From positions 98,606 to 162,605 of the forward strand of contig NZ_PYBV01000011.1 in the NCBI RefSeq assembly GCF_003205615.1: a stretch of DNA of 64,000 bases, written 5' to 3'. The notes beneath the pieces are model-generated. The model saw only the letters and a list, made by a program, of their open reading frames with translations, was not told the origin of the DNA and ran no database searches. Origin of the DNA: Micromonospora arborensis (GTDB lineage Bacteria; Actinomycetota; Actinomycetes; Mycobacteriales; Micromonosporaceae). Positions 29,576-38,165 of the stretch are shown piece by piece. The position numbers were made by a program, and so were the translations under genes. Each line of letters starts with the position of its first letter. The stretch's first letter is position 1.

Positions 29576-30625
29576 ATGGTGTATCGGTACGAGTCCGATG
29601 AGGACGCTTTCGAGGAGTACCCGGAACCCGGGTCCGACCTGTCGGTGCTCGGCGCCGGTCCGCCCCCGCCGGCCGGGCCCTCTCCATCACGCTTCCCCAC
29701 ACCGTCGCTGCCCCGGGTGAACCAGCTCTCACTGCCGTCGTCGCAGCCACCACCGACTCGTGCCGACATTCCGCCCGCCGCGCCCCGCAGCCAGGTCTAC
29801 ACCTCAGCCACGCCAATGGAGCCGACCACCCGACGCGGCGGCGGCCGACTGTGGCAGGTGCTGATCGGCGGCGCAGCGGTCCTGGTGCTGCTCGCACTCT
29901 GCGGCCTCGGCGCCGCCGCGGTACTCATCGACCGCAACCAGCAACCGCAGAGCACCCCGACGTACCAGCCGAACGCCGCCCCGACATCGGCGGCACCGGA
30001 ACGGCCGGCCCTCGACTCCCGGGAGTCCGACCAGGCCCCGCTCACCGCCAAGGAACTCTTCCCCACCAAGGAACTCAAGCTCACCGGCGGCCAGCCGAGC
30101 TACCAGGTGCTCAAGACACAGTCCAGCGGCAGTTGCGCGGTCGCCGCCACCGACGAGGTCGCCGACCTGCTGGTCCTCCTCGGCTGCAACCAGGTCGTCC
30201 GGGGCACGCTGCGTACGCCCGACGGCGACCACCTGGTCACCACCGGCCTGTTCAACCTCACCGACAAGGCCAACGCGGATCGCGCCCGGGACCGGGTACG
30301 CCAACTCCTCGACGAGCGGCACGGCAGGTTCCGCGGCCTCGTCGGCGGCGACGGCACCGACGTGCTGAGCACCGCCCCGGCGCGGGTCGGCTGGCAGGTC
30401 CGTGGCCACTACCTGGCGTACGCGCTGGTGGTCCGCGAGGACGGGGCGGCGATCAAGGCGGATGACACCAAGGTCCGCGAGATCCTGTACGACATGATCG
30501 AGCTGCACCTCAGCCGGGGCGTGCTGCAGAAGCGGGCCGACGGTGGCACAGCCGCCCAACCGACGCCCTCCGACAGCAGCGCGAGCCAGGGCGGCACCGG
30601 CGACGACGGGTTGCCGGGCGACTGA
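29576..30625 (+). CDS. Single-pass membrane protein with extracytoplasmic domain
   Basis: 349 residues, family not recognised. Residues 1-85 are a Pro-rich acidic cytoplasmic region; one helix (LWQVLIGGAAVLVLLALCGLGAAAVL, about 91-116) crosses the membrane; residues 145-325 form an alpha/beta domain with two Cys (GSCAVAATDEVADLLVLLGCNQVV) that could form a disulfide; the tail is Ser/Gly-rich. The start is fixed by ATG 29576 with its -10 box at leaderless spacing. It converges with truA 21 nt away, with no evident terminator between them. Confidence 0.8.
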   Translation: MVYRYESDEDAFEEYPEPGSDLSVLGAGPPPPAGPSPSRFPTPSLPRVNQLSLPSSQPPPTRADIPPAAPRSQVYTSATPMEPTTRRGGGRLWQVLIGGAAVLVLLALCGLGAAAVLIDRNQQPQSTPTYQPNAAPTSAAPERPALDSRESDQAPLTAKELFPTKELKLTGGQPSYQVLKTQSSGSCAVAATDEVADLLVLLGCNQVVRGTLRTPDGDHLVTTGLFNLTDKANADRARDRVRQLLDERHGRFRGLVGGDGTDVLSTAPARVGWQVRGHYLAYALVVREDGAAIKADDTKVREILYDMIELHLSRGVLQKRADGGTAAQPTPSDSSASQGGTGDDGLPGD

Positions 30626-30646
30626 CCCGCGCCGGGCGGTCGGCGG

Positions 30647-31477
30647 TCAGCCCTCGACCGGCACCCGCAGTCGGCGGGTGAGATCGGCACGGCGGGCGTA
30701 CTCGGCCGGATCGGCCGGGTAACCGACGGCGACCAGGGTCAACCCGTGCGCGGGGGCCACCGTCACCTCGCTGGACCGCTCCTGCCGGGTGAGCAGGCTG
30801 CCCGGCCACTCGACCGGCCGGCGCCCGTCCCCGGCCACCAGCATCGCCCCCACCAGGCTGCGTACCATCGCCTGGCAGAACGCGTCGGCCTGCACGGTCG
30901 CGACCAGGATGCCGTCCGGGTCGCGACGCCAGTCCAAGCGGGTCACCTCGCGCAACGTGGTCGCGTGCTCCTTGCGCCGGCAGTACGCGGCGAAGTCGTG
31001 CTCCCCGACGAGGCCGGTCGCCGCGGCGTTCAACGCGGCCAGGTCCAGCGGCTTCGGCCAGGCCAGCACCTCGTGCCGGCGCAGCGGCTCCGCACCGAAG
31101 GGCGCATCGGTGACCCGGTATTCGTAGCGCCGGAAGGTGGCCGAGAACCGGGCGTCGAAGTCGGCCGGCACCTCGGTCATCGCCCGTACGCGCATGTCGG
31201 TGGGGAGCAGCCGGGCCAGCCGACGCAGCAGCCGCCCCTCGTGCTGCCGCCACACGTCGACGGGCAGGTCCAGGTGGCAGACCTGCCCGGTGGCGTGCAC
31301 CCCCGCGTCGGTCCGCCCGGCAACCGTCAGCCCGGTGGCCGTGCCGGCTCCCAGGACCAGGGCCAGGGTCTCGACGAGCACCCCCGCGACAGTGCGCCGG
31401 GTCGGCTGGGCGGCCCAGCCGGAGAAGCCCGTGCCGTCGTACGAGACGTCCAGCCGCAGCCGGATCCGCTCGTCCAC
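30647..31477 (-). CDS. truA: tRNA pseudouridine(38-40) synthase TruA
   Basis: 276 residues. Isomerises uridines 38-40 of the tRNA anticodon arm. The catalytic Asp is in AGRTDAGVHATGQV; the N-terminal LRLDVSYDGTGFSGWAAQPTRRTV and the C-terminal DAFCQAMVRSLVGAMLVAGDG are family marks. GTG 31477 follows AGGAGG with a 6-nt spacer; an upstream extension of the frame reads through the rplQ terminator and is rejected. It is the last gene of the ribosomal superoperon direction, behind a hairpin. Confidence 0.95.
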   Translation of the reverse strand: MDERIRLRLDVSYDGTGFSGWAAQPTRRTVAGVLVETLALVLGAGTATGLTVAGRTDAGVHATGQVCHLDLPVDVWRQHEGRLLRRLARLLPTDMRVRAMTEVPADFDARFSATFRRYEYRVTDAPFGAEPLRRHEVLAWPKPLDLAALNAAATGLVGEHDFAAYCRRKEHATTLREVTRLDWRRDPDGILVATVQADAFCQAMVRSLVGAMLVAGDGRRPVEWPGSLLTRQERSSEVTVAPAHGLTLVAVGYPADPAEYARRADLTRRLRVPVEG

Positions 31478-31496
31478 CTCGTACCTCCTGTTACGG

Positions 31497-31533
31497 GTCG
31501 GGCCCGACACCCCGATGGGGTGCCGGGCCCGAC
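31497..31533 (-). terminator. Hairpin between rplQ and truA
   Basis: GTCGGGCCCG and CGGGCCCGAC flank a further ACCCC/GGGGT stem with a GAT loop. It follows rplQ by about 10 nt and probably terminates or attenuates the alpha operon before truA. Confidence 0.65.
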
Positions 31534-31544
31534 GTTGCCCTTGA

Positions 31545-32102
31545 TCAGGCCTTGTTCTCGGTGGCCTCGTCGCTGTCCTCGCGGGCGGCGTCGGTGTCAC
31601 CGGACGCCGACACCGGCGCCTCGGAGTCCTGGTCGGCCTGGGCCGACTGCGGGGTCTCGTCGGCCGGGGCCAGGGCCTCGACCTTGTCCTGCTGCGCGGC
31701 CTTGCGGGCGGCGGTCTTCTTGTTCACCTTCGGCTCGGCGACCTGAAGCTCTTCCACCAGCTCGATGATGGCCATCGGCGCGTTGTCACCCTTGCGCGGA
31801 CCGGTCTTCACGATCCGGGTGTAACCGCCGGGGCGGTTGGAGTACCGGGGCGCGATCTGGTCGAACAGGGCGTAGACCACGTCCTTGTCCTTGACGACAC
31901 CCAGCACCCGCCGCCGCGAGGCGAGGTCACCGCGCTTGGCCTTGGTGATGAGCTGCTCGGCCAGCGGACGCAGCCGCCGGGCCTTCGTCTCGGTGGTCTG
32001 GATCTTGCCGTGCTGGAACAGCGCAGTGGCCAGGTTGGCCAGCATCAGCCGCTCGTGCGAGGGGCTGCCGCCGAGGCGGGGGCCCTTGGTGGGCGTGGGC
32101 AT
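31545..32102 (-). CDS. rplQ: 50S ribosomal protein L17
   Basis: 185 residues. The first about 120 residues are standard L17 ([54 protein letters not shown]). An additional Ala/Asp/Glu-rich acidic tail of about 60 residues follows, longer than the E. coli protein (127 residues) but common in actinobacteria. It is downstream of rpoA with a 34-nt gap. Confidence 0.97.
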   Translation of the reverse strand: MPTPTKGPRLGGSPSHERLMLANLATALFQHGKIQTTETKARRLRPLAEQLITKAKRGDLASRRRVLGVVKDKDVVYALFDQIAPRYSNRPGGYTRIVKTGPRKGDNAPMAIIELVEELQVAEPKVNKKTAARKAAQQDKVEALAPADETPQSAQADQDSEAPVSASGDTDAAREDSDEATENKA

Positions 32103-32136
32103 TTTTGGTGCTCCTCAGTTGTGGCGGCAGCGCGGA

Positions 32137-33159
32137 CTAGAGCTGCTCGGTCTCGCGGTAGTCGTCGGTGTCGTAGTCGGCCTCGCCGAAGGTGTCCACG
32201 ACGTGCGCCGGGTCGAAGTTCGGAGCCGAGTCCTTCAGCCCGAGACCCATCCCGGCGAGCTTCATCTTGACCTCGTCGATCGACTTCTGACCGAAGTTGC
32301 GGATGTCGAGGAGGTCGGCCTCGGTACGCCCGATGAGCTCACCAACGGAGTTGATGCCCTCGCGCTTGAGGCAGTTGTAGGAGCGGACGGTGAGGTCCAG
32401 CTCCTCGATCGGCAGGGCTAGGTCCGCAGCCAGCTGGGCGTCCTGCGGGGACGGCCCGATGTCGATGCCCTCGGCGGTCTCGTCCAGCTCCCGGGCCAGC
32501 CCGAACAGCTCCACGAGCGTCGAACCGGCGGAGGCCAGCGCGGTGCGCGGACCCATCGACGGCTTGGTCTCGACGTCGATGATCAGCCGGTCGAAGTCGG
32601 TACGCTGCTCGACACGGGTCGCCTCGACGCGGTAGGTCACCTTCAGCACCGGCGAGTAGATCGAGTCGACCGGGATCCGGCCGATCTCAGCGCCGGACTG
32701 CTTGTTCTGCGCCGCCGTCACGTAGCCCCGGCCCCGCTCGACGGTCAGCTCCATGTCGAGCCGGCCCTTGCCGTTGAGGGTCGCGAGCTTGAGATCCGGG
32801 TTGTGCACCGAGACGCCGGCCGGCGGCTGGATGTCACCAGCGGTCACGTCGCCCGGGCCCTGCTTGCGCAGGTACATGCTGACCGGCTCGTCGTGCTCGG
32901 AGCTGACGCACAGCTCCTTGATGTTCATGACGAGCTCGACCACGTCCTCCTTGACACCGGGGATCGTGGTGAACTCGTGCAGGACACCGTCGATCTTGAT
33001 CGAGGTGACGGCCGCGCCCGGGATCGACGACAGCAGCGTGCGCCGCAGCGAGTTACCCAGGGTGTAGCCGAAGCCCGGCTCCAGCGGCTCGATGGCGAAC
33101 CGGGACCGGGTCTCGTTGATCGACTCCTCGGAGAGGGAGGGTCGCTGGCTGATGAGCAT
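32137..33159 (-). CDS. rpoA: RNA polymerase subunit alpha
   Basis: 340 residues. The N-terminal domain drives assembly of the core enzyme ([36 protein letters not shown]); the C-terminal domain (about 255-320, [49 protein letters not shown]) contacts UP elements and activators. It ends in an acidic tail. It is separated from rpsD by 98 nt that contain a perfect hairpin. Confidence 0.98.
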   Translation of the reverse strand: MLISQRPSLSEESINETRSRFAIEPLEPGFGYTLGNSLRRTLLSSIPGAAVTSIKIDGVLHEFTTIPGVKEDVVELVMNIKELCVSSEHDEPVSMYLRKQGPGDVTAGDIQPPAGVSVHNPDLKLATLNGKGRLDMELTVERGRGYVTAAQNKQSGAEIGRIPVDSIYSPVLKVTYRVEATRVEQRTDFDRLIIDVETKPSMGPRTALASAGSTLVELFGLARELDETAEGIDIGPSPQDAQLAADLALPIEELDLTVRSYNCLKREGINSVGELIGRTEADLLDIRNFGQKSIDEVKMKLAGMGLGLKDSAPNFDPAHVVDTFGEADYDTDDYRETEQL

Positions 33160-33216
33160 CTTTTCTCTTCTCTTCCGGGGCGCCCGCTATTTGACGCCCA
33201 CGACACAAACTGTTCC

Positions 33217-33244
33217 GGTGGCCCGCCCCGAGGGGCGGGCCACC
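33217..33244 (-). terminator. Intercistronic hairpin rpsD-rpoA
   Basis: Perfect 13-bp stem GGTGGCCCGCCCC / GGGGCGGGCCACC around a 2-nt centre, 13 nt after the rpsD stop. No T run follows, so it may be a partial terminator or a processing/stability element that sets rpoA level. Confidence 0.6.
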
Positions 33245-33257
33245 GAACGAGCTCGGA

Positions 33258-33884
33258 CTACTTGGAGTAGAGCTCGACGATCAGCTGCTCCTGGACCTGC
33301 GTGTCAATGACCTGCCGGGCCGGGAGGGAGTGCACGAGCACCTTCATCTGGCTCGGGATGGCCTCAAGCCACGCCGGAACCGTCTTCGAGCCGGCCTGGG
33401 CCTGCGCGACGATGAACGGGGTGAGCTCCTTGCTCTTGCCCCGAACCTCGATGATGTCGTGCTCCTTGACGCGGTACGACGGGATGTCGACCTTCTTGCC
33501 GTTCACCGTGAAGTGACCGTGCTTGACCAGCTGGCGGGCCATGTCCCGCGAGTGGGCGTAGCCGGCCCGGTAAACGACGTTGTCCAGCCGCGACTCGAGG
33601 ATCTGCAGGAGGACCTCACCGGTCTTGGCCTGCTTGCCAACGGCTTCCTCGTAGTAACCGCGGAACTGCTTCTCCAGCACGCCGTAGACGCGGCGGGCCT
33701 TCTGCTTCTCACGGAGCTGGAGCAGGTACTCCGTCTCCTTGGTGCGGCCGCGGCCGTGCTGCCCGGGCGGGAACGGCCGGGACTCGAACGGGCACTTCGG
33801 ACCATCGCACTTGCTGCCCTTGAGGAACAGCTTCATCTTCTCCCGCCGGCAACGGCGGCAGTCAGCACCGGTGTAACGAGCCAT
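33258..33884 (-). CDS. rpsD: 30S ribosomal protein S4
   Basis: 208 residues, primary 16S rRNA-binding protein. It is the zinc-binding (C+) form: CRRCRREK and KCDGPKC give four Cys near the N-terminus. The S4 RNA-binding domain is visible as [46 protein letters not shown]. In many bacteria S4 also represses the alpha operon. Confidence 0.98.
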   Translation of the reverse strand: MARYTGADCRRCRREKMKLFLKGSKCDGPKCPFESRPFPPGQHGRGRTKETEYLLQLREKQKARRVYGVLEKQFRGYYEEAVGKQAKTGEVLLQILESRLDNVVYRAGYAHSRDMARQLVKHGHFTVNGKKVDIPSYRVKEHDIIEVRGKSKELTPFIVAQAQAGSKTVPAWLEAIPSQMKVLVHSLPARQVIDTQVQEQLIVELYSK

Positions 33885-33897
33885 CTCTCTCTACCTC

Positions 33898-34305
33898 TCA
33901 GACCCGGCGACGCTTCGGCGGACGGCATCCGTTGTGCGGCTGCGGGGTGACGTCGGCGATCTGCCCGACCTCGAGGCCCACGGCCTGCAGCGAACGGATG
34001 GCGGTCTCCCGGCCGGAGCCGGGGCCCTTGACGAACACGTCGACCTTGCGCATGCCGTGCTCCATGGCGCGACGCGCGGCGGCCTCGGCGGCCAGCTGCG
34101 CGGCGAACGGAGTCGACTTGCGGGAGCCCTTGAAGCCCACCTGGCCAGCGGAGGCCCAGGAGATGACCGCACCGGTCGGGTCCGTGATGGACACGATGGT
34201 GTTGTTGAACGTGCTCTTGATGTGCGCCTGCCCGTGGGCGACGTTCTTGCGTTCCTTGCGCCGGACCTTCTTTACAGCGGCTCCGGCACGAGCCTTCGGT
34301 GGCAT
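33898..34305 (-). CDS. rpsK: 30S ribosomal protein S11
   Basis: 135 residues. Head/platform protein near the E site. Core segments are [46 protein letters not shown] and the C-terminal [18 protein letters not shown], including the Asn-Gly pair that is isomerised in some bacteria. Between rpsM (89-nt gap) and rpsD (13-nt gap). Confidence 0.98.
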   Translation of the reverse strand: MPPKARAGAAVKKVRRKERKNVAHGQAHIKSTFNNTIVSITDPTGAVISWASAGQVGFKGSRKSTPFAAQLAAEAAARRAMEHGMRKVDVFVKGPGSGRETAIRSLQAVGLEVGQIADVTPQPHNGCRPPKRRRV

Positions 34306-34394
34306 AAGTCTGTGCGCTCCTAGTTGACTTTCCGGATTGGGCCGGACGGTCCGGTCTTCCTAGACCCGACATCGACCCGAATTCCGGTCAAAAT

Positions 34395-34775
34395 CTACTT
34401 CTTGCCGGGCTTCTTCTTGCCGGCGACGGTCCGCTTCGGGCCCTTGCGGGTCCGTGCGTTGGTCTTGGTCCGCTGGCCACGCACGGGCAGGCCCCGGCGG
34501 TGCCGGATGCCGGCGTAGCAGCCGATCTCAACCTTGCGGCGGATGTCAGCGGCGACCTCGCGGCGCAGGTCGCCTTCAACCTTGTAGTTGCCCTCGATGT
34601 GGTCGCGGAGCTGCACGAGCTCCTCGTCCGTGAGGTCCCGAGCGCGCTTGTCCGGCGAGATGCCGGTTGCGGCGAGTGTCTCCAGGGCGCGGGTGCGACC
34701 GACCCCGAAGATGTAGGTGAGCGCGATTTCCATCCGCTTCTCGCGGGGGAGATCCACGCCGACTAGACGTGCCAT
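34395..34775 (-). CDS. rpsM: 30S ribosomal protein S13
   Basis: 126 residues. Contacts tRNA and forms intersubunit bridges. [30 protein letters not shown] begins the protein and the Lys-rich tail GKKKPGKK ends it. ATG 34775 has GAGGAG about 11 nt upstream. First gene after the long gap behind rpmJ. Confidence 0.98.
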   Translation of the reverse strand: MARLVGVDLPREKRMEIALTYIFGVGRTRALETLAATGISPDKRARDLTDEELVQLRDHIEGNYKVEGDLRREVAADIRRKVEIGCYAGIRHRRGLPVRGQRTKTNARTRKGPKRTVAGKKKPGKK

Positions 34776-35041
34776 GTGCGGGCGTACTCCTCGTGATGTG
34801 TGGCGGAGGTGTGGACCCGTCCCATCCCGCTACCGGCCGTCCCGTCTTTCCGACGCGGTGAGCGCCGGCGACCGGGATCGGTCGCTGCCCGAGCGGGCCC
34901 CGGCCTCCGACCGGGGGTCAGCCACGAAGGAGTACGTCTCGCGTACCGCTCGCGGCTGGGACGAGCATGTGTGATGTGTGTGTCGCTGCGGATCTGCCCG
35001 GACCAACGCCACCCGGCCGTGCTACGGCCGGACGGGCTGAG
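34776..35041 (-). other. rpmJ-rpsM gap, possible leader
   Basis: 266 nt, unusually long for this operon. It contains the rpmJ-proximal hairpin at 35013-35031 and several weaker GC-rich inverted repeats, including CCGACCGGGGG near 34906. It could carry a regulatory leader for rpsM-rpsK-rpsD-rpoA; no clear promoter boxes seen. Confidence 0.35.
35013..35031 (-). terminator. Hairpin after rpmJ
   Basis: CCGGCCGT / ACGGCCGG with a GCT loop, 11 nt downstream of the rpmJ stop. Confidence 0.5.
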
Positions 35042-35155
35042 TCAGCCCTGGCGCTGCTTGTGGCGCGGGTCGCTGCAGATGACCATGACCCGGCCGTGCC
35101 GGCGGATAACCCGGCACTTCTTGCAGATCCTCTTGACGCTCGGCTTGACCTTCAC
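35042..35155 (-). CDS. rpmJ: 50S ribosomal protein L36
   Basis: 37 residues, beginning [20 protein letters not shown] and ending RHKQRQG; it is too short to stand out in ORF scans. Three Cys and one His (C11, C14, C27, H32) form the zinc site of the C+ form. GTG start at 35155 with AAGTAAGG upstream. It sits between infA and rpsM, its standard place. Confidence 0.95.
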   Translation of the reverse strand: MKVKPSVKRICKKCRVIRRHGRVMVICSDPRHKQRQG

Positions 35156-35246
35156 GGTTGCCTTACTTCCCATCTGGCCCGGGGACGCGCCATGCGCGAA
35201 ACCGGACGTCGAAGACGGACACGGGACTTCCCGGCCGCCGTCAGGA

Positions 35247-35468
35247 CTACTTGTAGCGGTAGACGATGCGCCCGCGGGTCAGGTCGTACGGCGAAAGTTC
35301 GACGACGACCCGGTCCTCCGGAAGAATGCGGATGTAGTGCTGCCGCATCTTGCCGCTGATATGAGCCAGCACCTTGTGGCCGTTCGCGAGCTCCACCCGG
35401 AACATGGCGTTCGGCAGGGGCTCGATGACCCGACCCTCGATCTCAATGGCTCCGTCTTTTTTCGGCAT
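35247..35468 (-). CDS. infA: Translation initiation factor IF-1
   Basis: 73 residues, S1/OB-fold protein that binds the 30S A site. [41 protein letters not shown] and [13 protein letters not shown] are nearly invariant. ATG 35468 is preceded by GGAGG at an unusually short 2-nt spacing. The frame is open upstream but the IF-1 start is unambiguous from conservation. Confidence 0.98.
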   Translation of the reverse strand: MPKKDGAIEIEGRVIEPLPNAMFRVELANGHKVLAHISGKMRQHYIRILPEDRVVVELSPYDLTRGRIVYRYK

Positions 35469-35799
35469 GTCCTCCGCTGTCCTGACGTCGATTGCTCCGG
35501 GCGGCCCACAACGTCTTACACGGGATCCGATCAAAATCAGAAGCCCGCGCCAGCCGCGGCTCCAGCTCCCACCGAAGCGCAGGGTGGGCATGCCGGAGTG
35601 GACGCTGTGCGCCGATCTGAAAGTGTACGCCGGCCTGCGCACGGTCGCCAAACCGGCCACCCACCGCACCGCCGAGTCGCCGATCGAGCCCTCGGCCGGG
35701 TGCCCGATGATCTCCACGAGGCCCATCGCCGGCCCGTGCTTGCCGGTCGTCGGCGACCGGTGCACCCCGAGCCGACGGCGACTCCGCTGACGCCAACGG
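35469..35799. other. Region upstream of infA
   Basis: 331 nt between the DUF1707 gene and infA. It holds a good minus-strand promoter (35622-35651) and an approximately 150-nt infA leader. Between about 35628 and 35765 one minus-strand frame has near-perfect G/C at third positions, as if coding, but it has no confident start, no stop before the promoter and no recognisable relatives. Confidence 0.5.
35622..35651 (-). promoter_or_regulatory. Promoter for infA-rpmJ
   Basis: Minus strand: -35 TTGGCG (35646-35651), 18-nt spacer, -10 TACACT (35622-35627). Predicted start near 35615, 147 nt before the infA ATG. Confidence 0.65.
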
Positions 35800-36378
35800 T
35801 CAGCCCACTGCTGGCGGGGCGTCCCGTTCGTCCGGTTCGCCAGCGCGCAACTCCCTCTTGCGTTCCCGCTTCGCCCGCCTTCGCTGGCGCTTGCGCTCCC
35901 GCTCGATCGCCTGGCGCCGGGGCTCCCCCGCAGACAGCCCGCTCACCGTACGAATCACCAGCACCGCGCCCCACGGCCCGGCCACCCAGGCCGGCCAGAA
36001 GTAGAGCAGCTCCTGACTGAGCAGCGACGTCACCGCCCAGATGGTCACCACGACCGCGATCACCTGCGGGTACGGCAGCCACAGATCGGCCAACCAGCGG
36101 GCGGTGACGCCCCTGCCGGCGACCTGATCGGCCAGGGGGTCGACAGCCGGAGCGCCAGGCGCGGCCGGTGCCAGGGTCGACCGCTGCTCCGGCGTCACCG
36201 GTGGCAGGTCGCTGAGCAGAGCCTCCAACTCGGCGTACGTGCGCGCCGCGTAGGCCCGCTGCAGCCGCTCGTCGTACTCGTGCAGGTCCAGTCGGCCCTC
36301 GTCGAGGGCGACCCGTAACCGGTCGGCCACCGCCGCACGGTCCGCGTCTGCGGCTCGCATCCCGTCGCGCCCGTCCAT
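35800..36378 (-). CDS. DUF1707-domain membrane protein
   Basis: About 192 residues. The N-terminal DUF1707 signature is clear: [53 protein letters not shown]. Two adjoining hydrophobic segments follow ([15 protein letters not shown] and [18 protein letters not shown]), then a very basic C-terminal tail [26 protein letters not shown] 36378 (MDGRDG) is chosen; ATG 36390 and 36360 are alternatives, none with a good ribosome site. DUF1707 proteins are often linked with cell-envelope stress in actinobacteria, role unproven. Its position between map and infA interrupts the usual secY-adk-map-infA order. Confidence 0.8.
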   Translation of the reverse strand: MDGRDGMRAADADRAAVADRLRVALDEGRLDLHEYDERLQRAYAARTYAELEALLSDLPPVTPEQRSTLAPAAPGAPAVDPLADQVAGRGVTARWLADLWLPYPQVIAVVVTIWAVTSLLSQELLYFWPAWVAGPWGAVLVIRTVSGLSAGEPRRQAIERERKRQRRRAKRERKRELRAGEPDERDAPPAVG

Positions 36379-36451
36379 GCCGGCAAGCATGCCACCGGCA
36401 CGCCAGTCCCGTCCGACCCGACCGGTCGGCCTGGGTCCGCTCGCGGTGGCG

Positions 36452-36534
36452 CGTTGATCCACTGCCGGTGCGCCGACCTGGGTATGTCACGCGGTCTGGA
36501 TACCCCCAGATCGGCGATACGGCGTCGATCAACG
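36452..36534. repeat. Nested imperfect palindrome between map and the DUF1707 gene
   Basis: Outer arms CGTTGATC (36452-36459) and GATCAACG (36527-36534); inner arms CGCCGACCTGGGTAT (36471-36485) and ATACCCCCAGATCGGCG (36500-36516), which pair apart from small bulges. Its complexity and AT-containing outer arms look more like a dispersed repeat than an ordinary terminator. Confidence 0.55.
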
Positions 36535-36571
36535 GGGTGGGCCAACGCCGACGAGCAGGGACCGGTCCCGG

Positions 36572-37423
36572 TCAGGGCGTGGTCGAGGCGGCGGGCTGCC
36601 GTGCGGTTACCAGGTCACCGAGGCGGGCTCGGCCTCCGTCGAAGGCCGTGAGCACCCAGACGCCGTCCGGCAACAGAGCCATCGAGTGCTCGACGTGCGC
36701 TGCCACCGAGCCGTCCCGGGTCACCACCGTCCACCCGTCGGCCAACTCGACCGTACGCGGCGACGCCATCGTGATCATCGGCTCGATGGCCAACGCCATG
36801 CCGGGGACCAGTCGTGGGCCCTTGCCCGGCCGACCGTGGTTCAACACGTGCGGGTCCTGGTGCATCTCGGTGCCGATGCCGTGCCCGCCGTAGCCGTCGA
36901 CGATGCCGTACCGGCCGCCCTTGCGGACGGCGGTCTCCACCGCGTGCGAAATGTCGGTGAGACGGCCCTTGCCGCTGGCCGCACCGCGCGCGGCGGCGGC
37001 GATGCCGGCCCACATCGCGTCCTCGGCGACCGCGGCCATCTTCAGCAGTGCCGGATCGACCTCGCCGACCCCGACGGTGATCGCGGAGTCGCCGTGCCAG
37101 CCGTCCAGCACCGCGCCGCAGTCGATGGAGATCAGATCACCGGCCTGGAGCACCTGCCCCGGCGAGGGGATGGCGTGCACGATCTGCTCGTTGACCGAGG
37201 AGCAGATCGACGCCGGGAAGCCGTGGTAGCCCTTGAACGACGGAACGCCACCCGCCTCACGGATGGTCGACTCGGCGATGGCGTCCAGATCGGCGGTGCT
37301 CACACCCGGGGCAACTGCCTCGCGCATCCGGCGCAGGGCCTCGGCGACCACGAGCCCGGCCGCGCGCATCTTCTCGATCTGGTCAGGGGTCTTCAGCTGG
37401 ATGTCCAGCTGGGGACGACGCAT
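36572..37423 (-). CDS. map: Methionine aminopeptidase, type I
   Basis: 283 residues. Removes initiator Met from nascent proteins. The five metal ligands fit: two Asp in SIDCGAVLDGWHGDSAITVG, His in GYGGHGIGTEMHQDPHV, Glu in MALAIEPMITM and Glu in VAAHVEHSMALL. ATG 37423 has GAAAGG upstream; the longer frame crosses the adk-map hairpin and is rejected. Downstream of adk by 88 nt. Confidence 0.96.
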   Translation of the reverse strand: MRRPQLDIQLKTPDQIEKMRAAGLVVAEALRRMREAVAPGVSTADLDAIAESTIREAGGVPSFKGYHGFPASICSSVNEQIVHAIPSPGQVLQAGDLISIDCGAVLDGWHGDSAITVGVGEVDPALLKMAAVAEDAMWAGIAAAARGAASGKGRLTDISHAVETAVRKGGRYGIVDGYGGHGIGTEMHQDPHVLNHGRPGKGPRLVPGMALAIEPMITMASPRTVELADGWTVVTRDGSVAAHVEHSMALLPDGVWVLTAFDGGRARLGDLVTARQPAASTTP

Positions 37424-37448
37424 GGAGCGGTTACCTTTCGTTGCCGAA

Positions 37449-37477
37449 AAGCGGGGCACGTCTCGCGTACCCCGCTT
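37449..37477 (-). terminator. Hairpin between adk and map
   Basis: AAGCGGGG / CCCCGCTT with a partly paired 13-nt middle, about 25 nt before the map start. Probably an attenuator or processing site inside the operon. Confidence 0.5.
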
Positions 37478-37511
37478 CTCGCACTCTATCCACCCCGGCG
37501 CGGGGAGGACC

Positions 37512-38165
37512 TCAGCCGCCGTACGACCGCAGTGCGTCGATGGCCCGGGTGGTGACGTCCTCCACCGGGCCGGTGGCGTCGATCCCGACCAGCTTGCCCT
37601 GAGCGCCGTAGTAGTCGACCAGCGGCGCGGTCTTCTCGCTGTATTCACGGAGCCGGGTGGCGATCGTCTCCGGCTTGTCGTCGTCGCGCTGGAACAGCTC
37701 GGCGCCGCACCGGTCGCAGATGCCCGGCCGGGTGGTGGCGTCGAACTCGACGTGCCAGATCTTGCCGCAGCCTCGGCAGGTACGCCGACCGGAGAGACGC
37801 CGGATCACCTCGTCGTCGTCGACCACCAACTCCAGGACCAGATCCAGGGCGGTGCCCAGATCGGCGAGGAGCTTGTCCAGAGCGGCAGCCTGCGGAGTGG
37901 TCCGCGGGAAGCCGTCGAGCAGAAAGCCCTCGCTGGCGTCGGGCTCGGCCAGCCGGTCCCGGACCATGTTGATGGTGACCTCGTCCGGAACCAGCTCGCC
38001 TGCGTCCATGTACCGCTTCGCCTCGACACCGAGCGGCGTGCCCTGGGTGACGTTCGAGCGGAAGATGTCTCCGGTCGAAATCTTGGGCACCGACAGGTGC
38101 GCGGCGACGAATTCCGCCTGCGTGCCCTTACCCGCGCCCGGCGGGCCAACCAGAACGAGTCTCAT
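37512..38165 (-). CDS. adk: Adenylate kinase
   Basis: 217 residues. Interconverts ATP + AMP and 2 ADP. P-loop GPPGAGKGT at residues 7-15; AMP-site DGFPRTTPQ; a full-length LID domain with a Cys4 zinc site ([12 protein letters not shown] ... CDRCG). ATG 38165 directly abuts the secY stop, so translation is probably coupled. Confidence 0.98.
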   Translation of the reverse strand: MRLVLVGPPGAGKGTQAEFVAAHLSVPKISTGDIFRSNVTQGTPLGVEAKRYMDAGELVPDEVTINMVRDRLAEPDASEGFLLDGFPRTTPQAAALDKLLADLGTALDLVLELVVDDDEVIRRLSGRRTCRGCGKIWHVEFDATTRPGICDRCGAELFQRDDDKPETIATRLREYSEKTAPLVDYYGAQGKLVGIDATGPVEDVTTRAIDALRSYGG

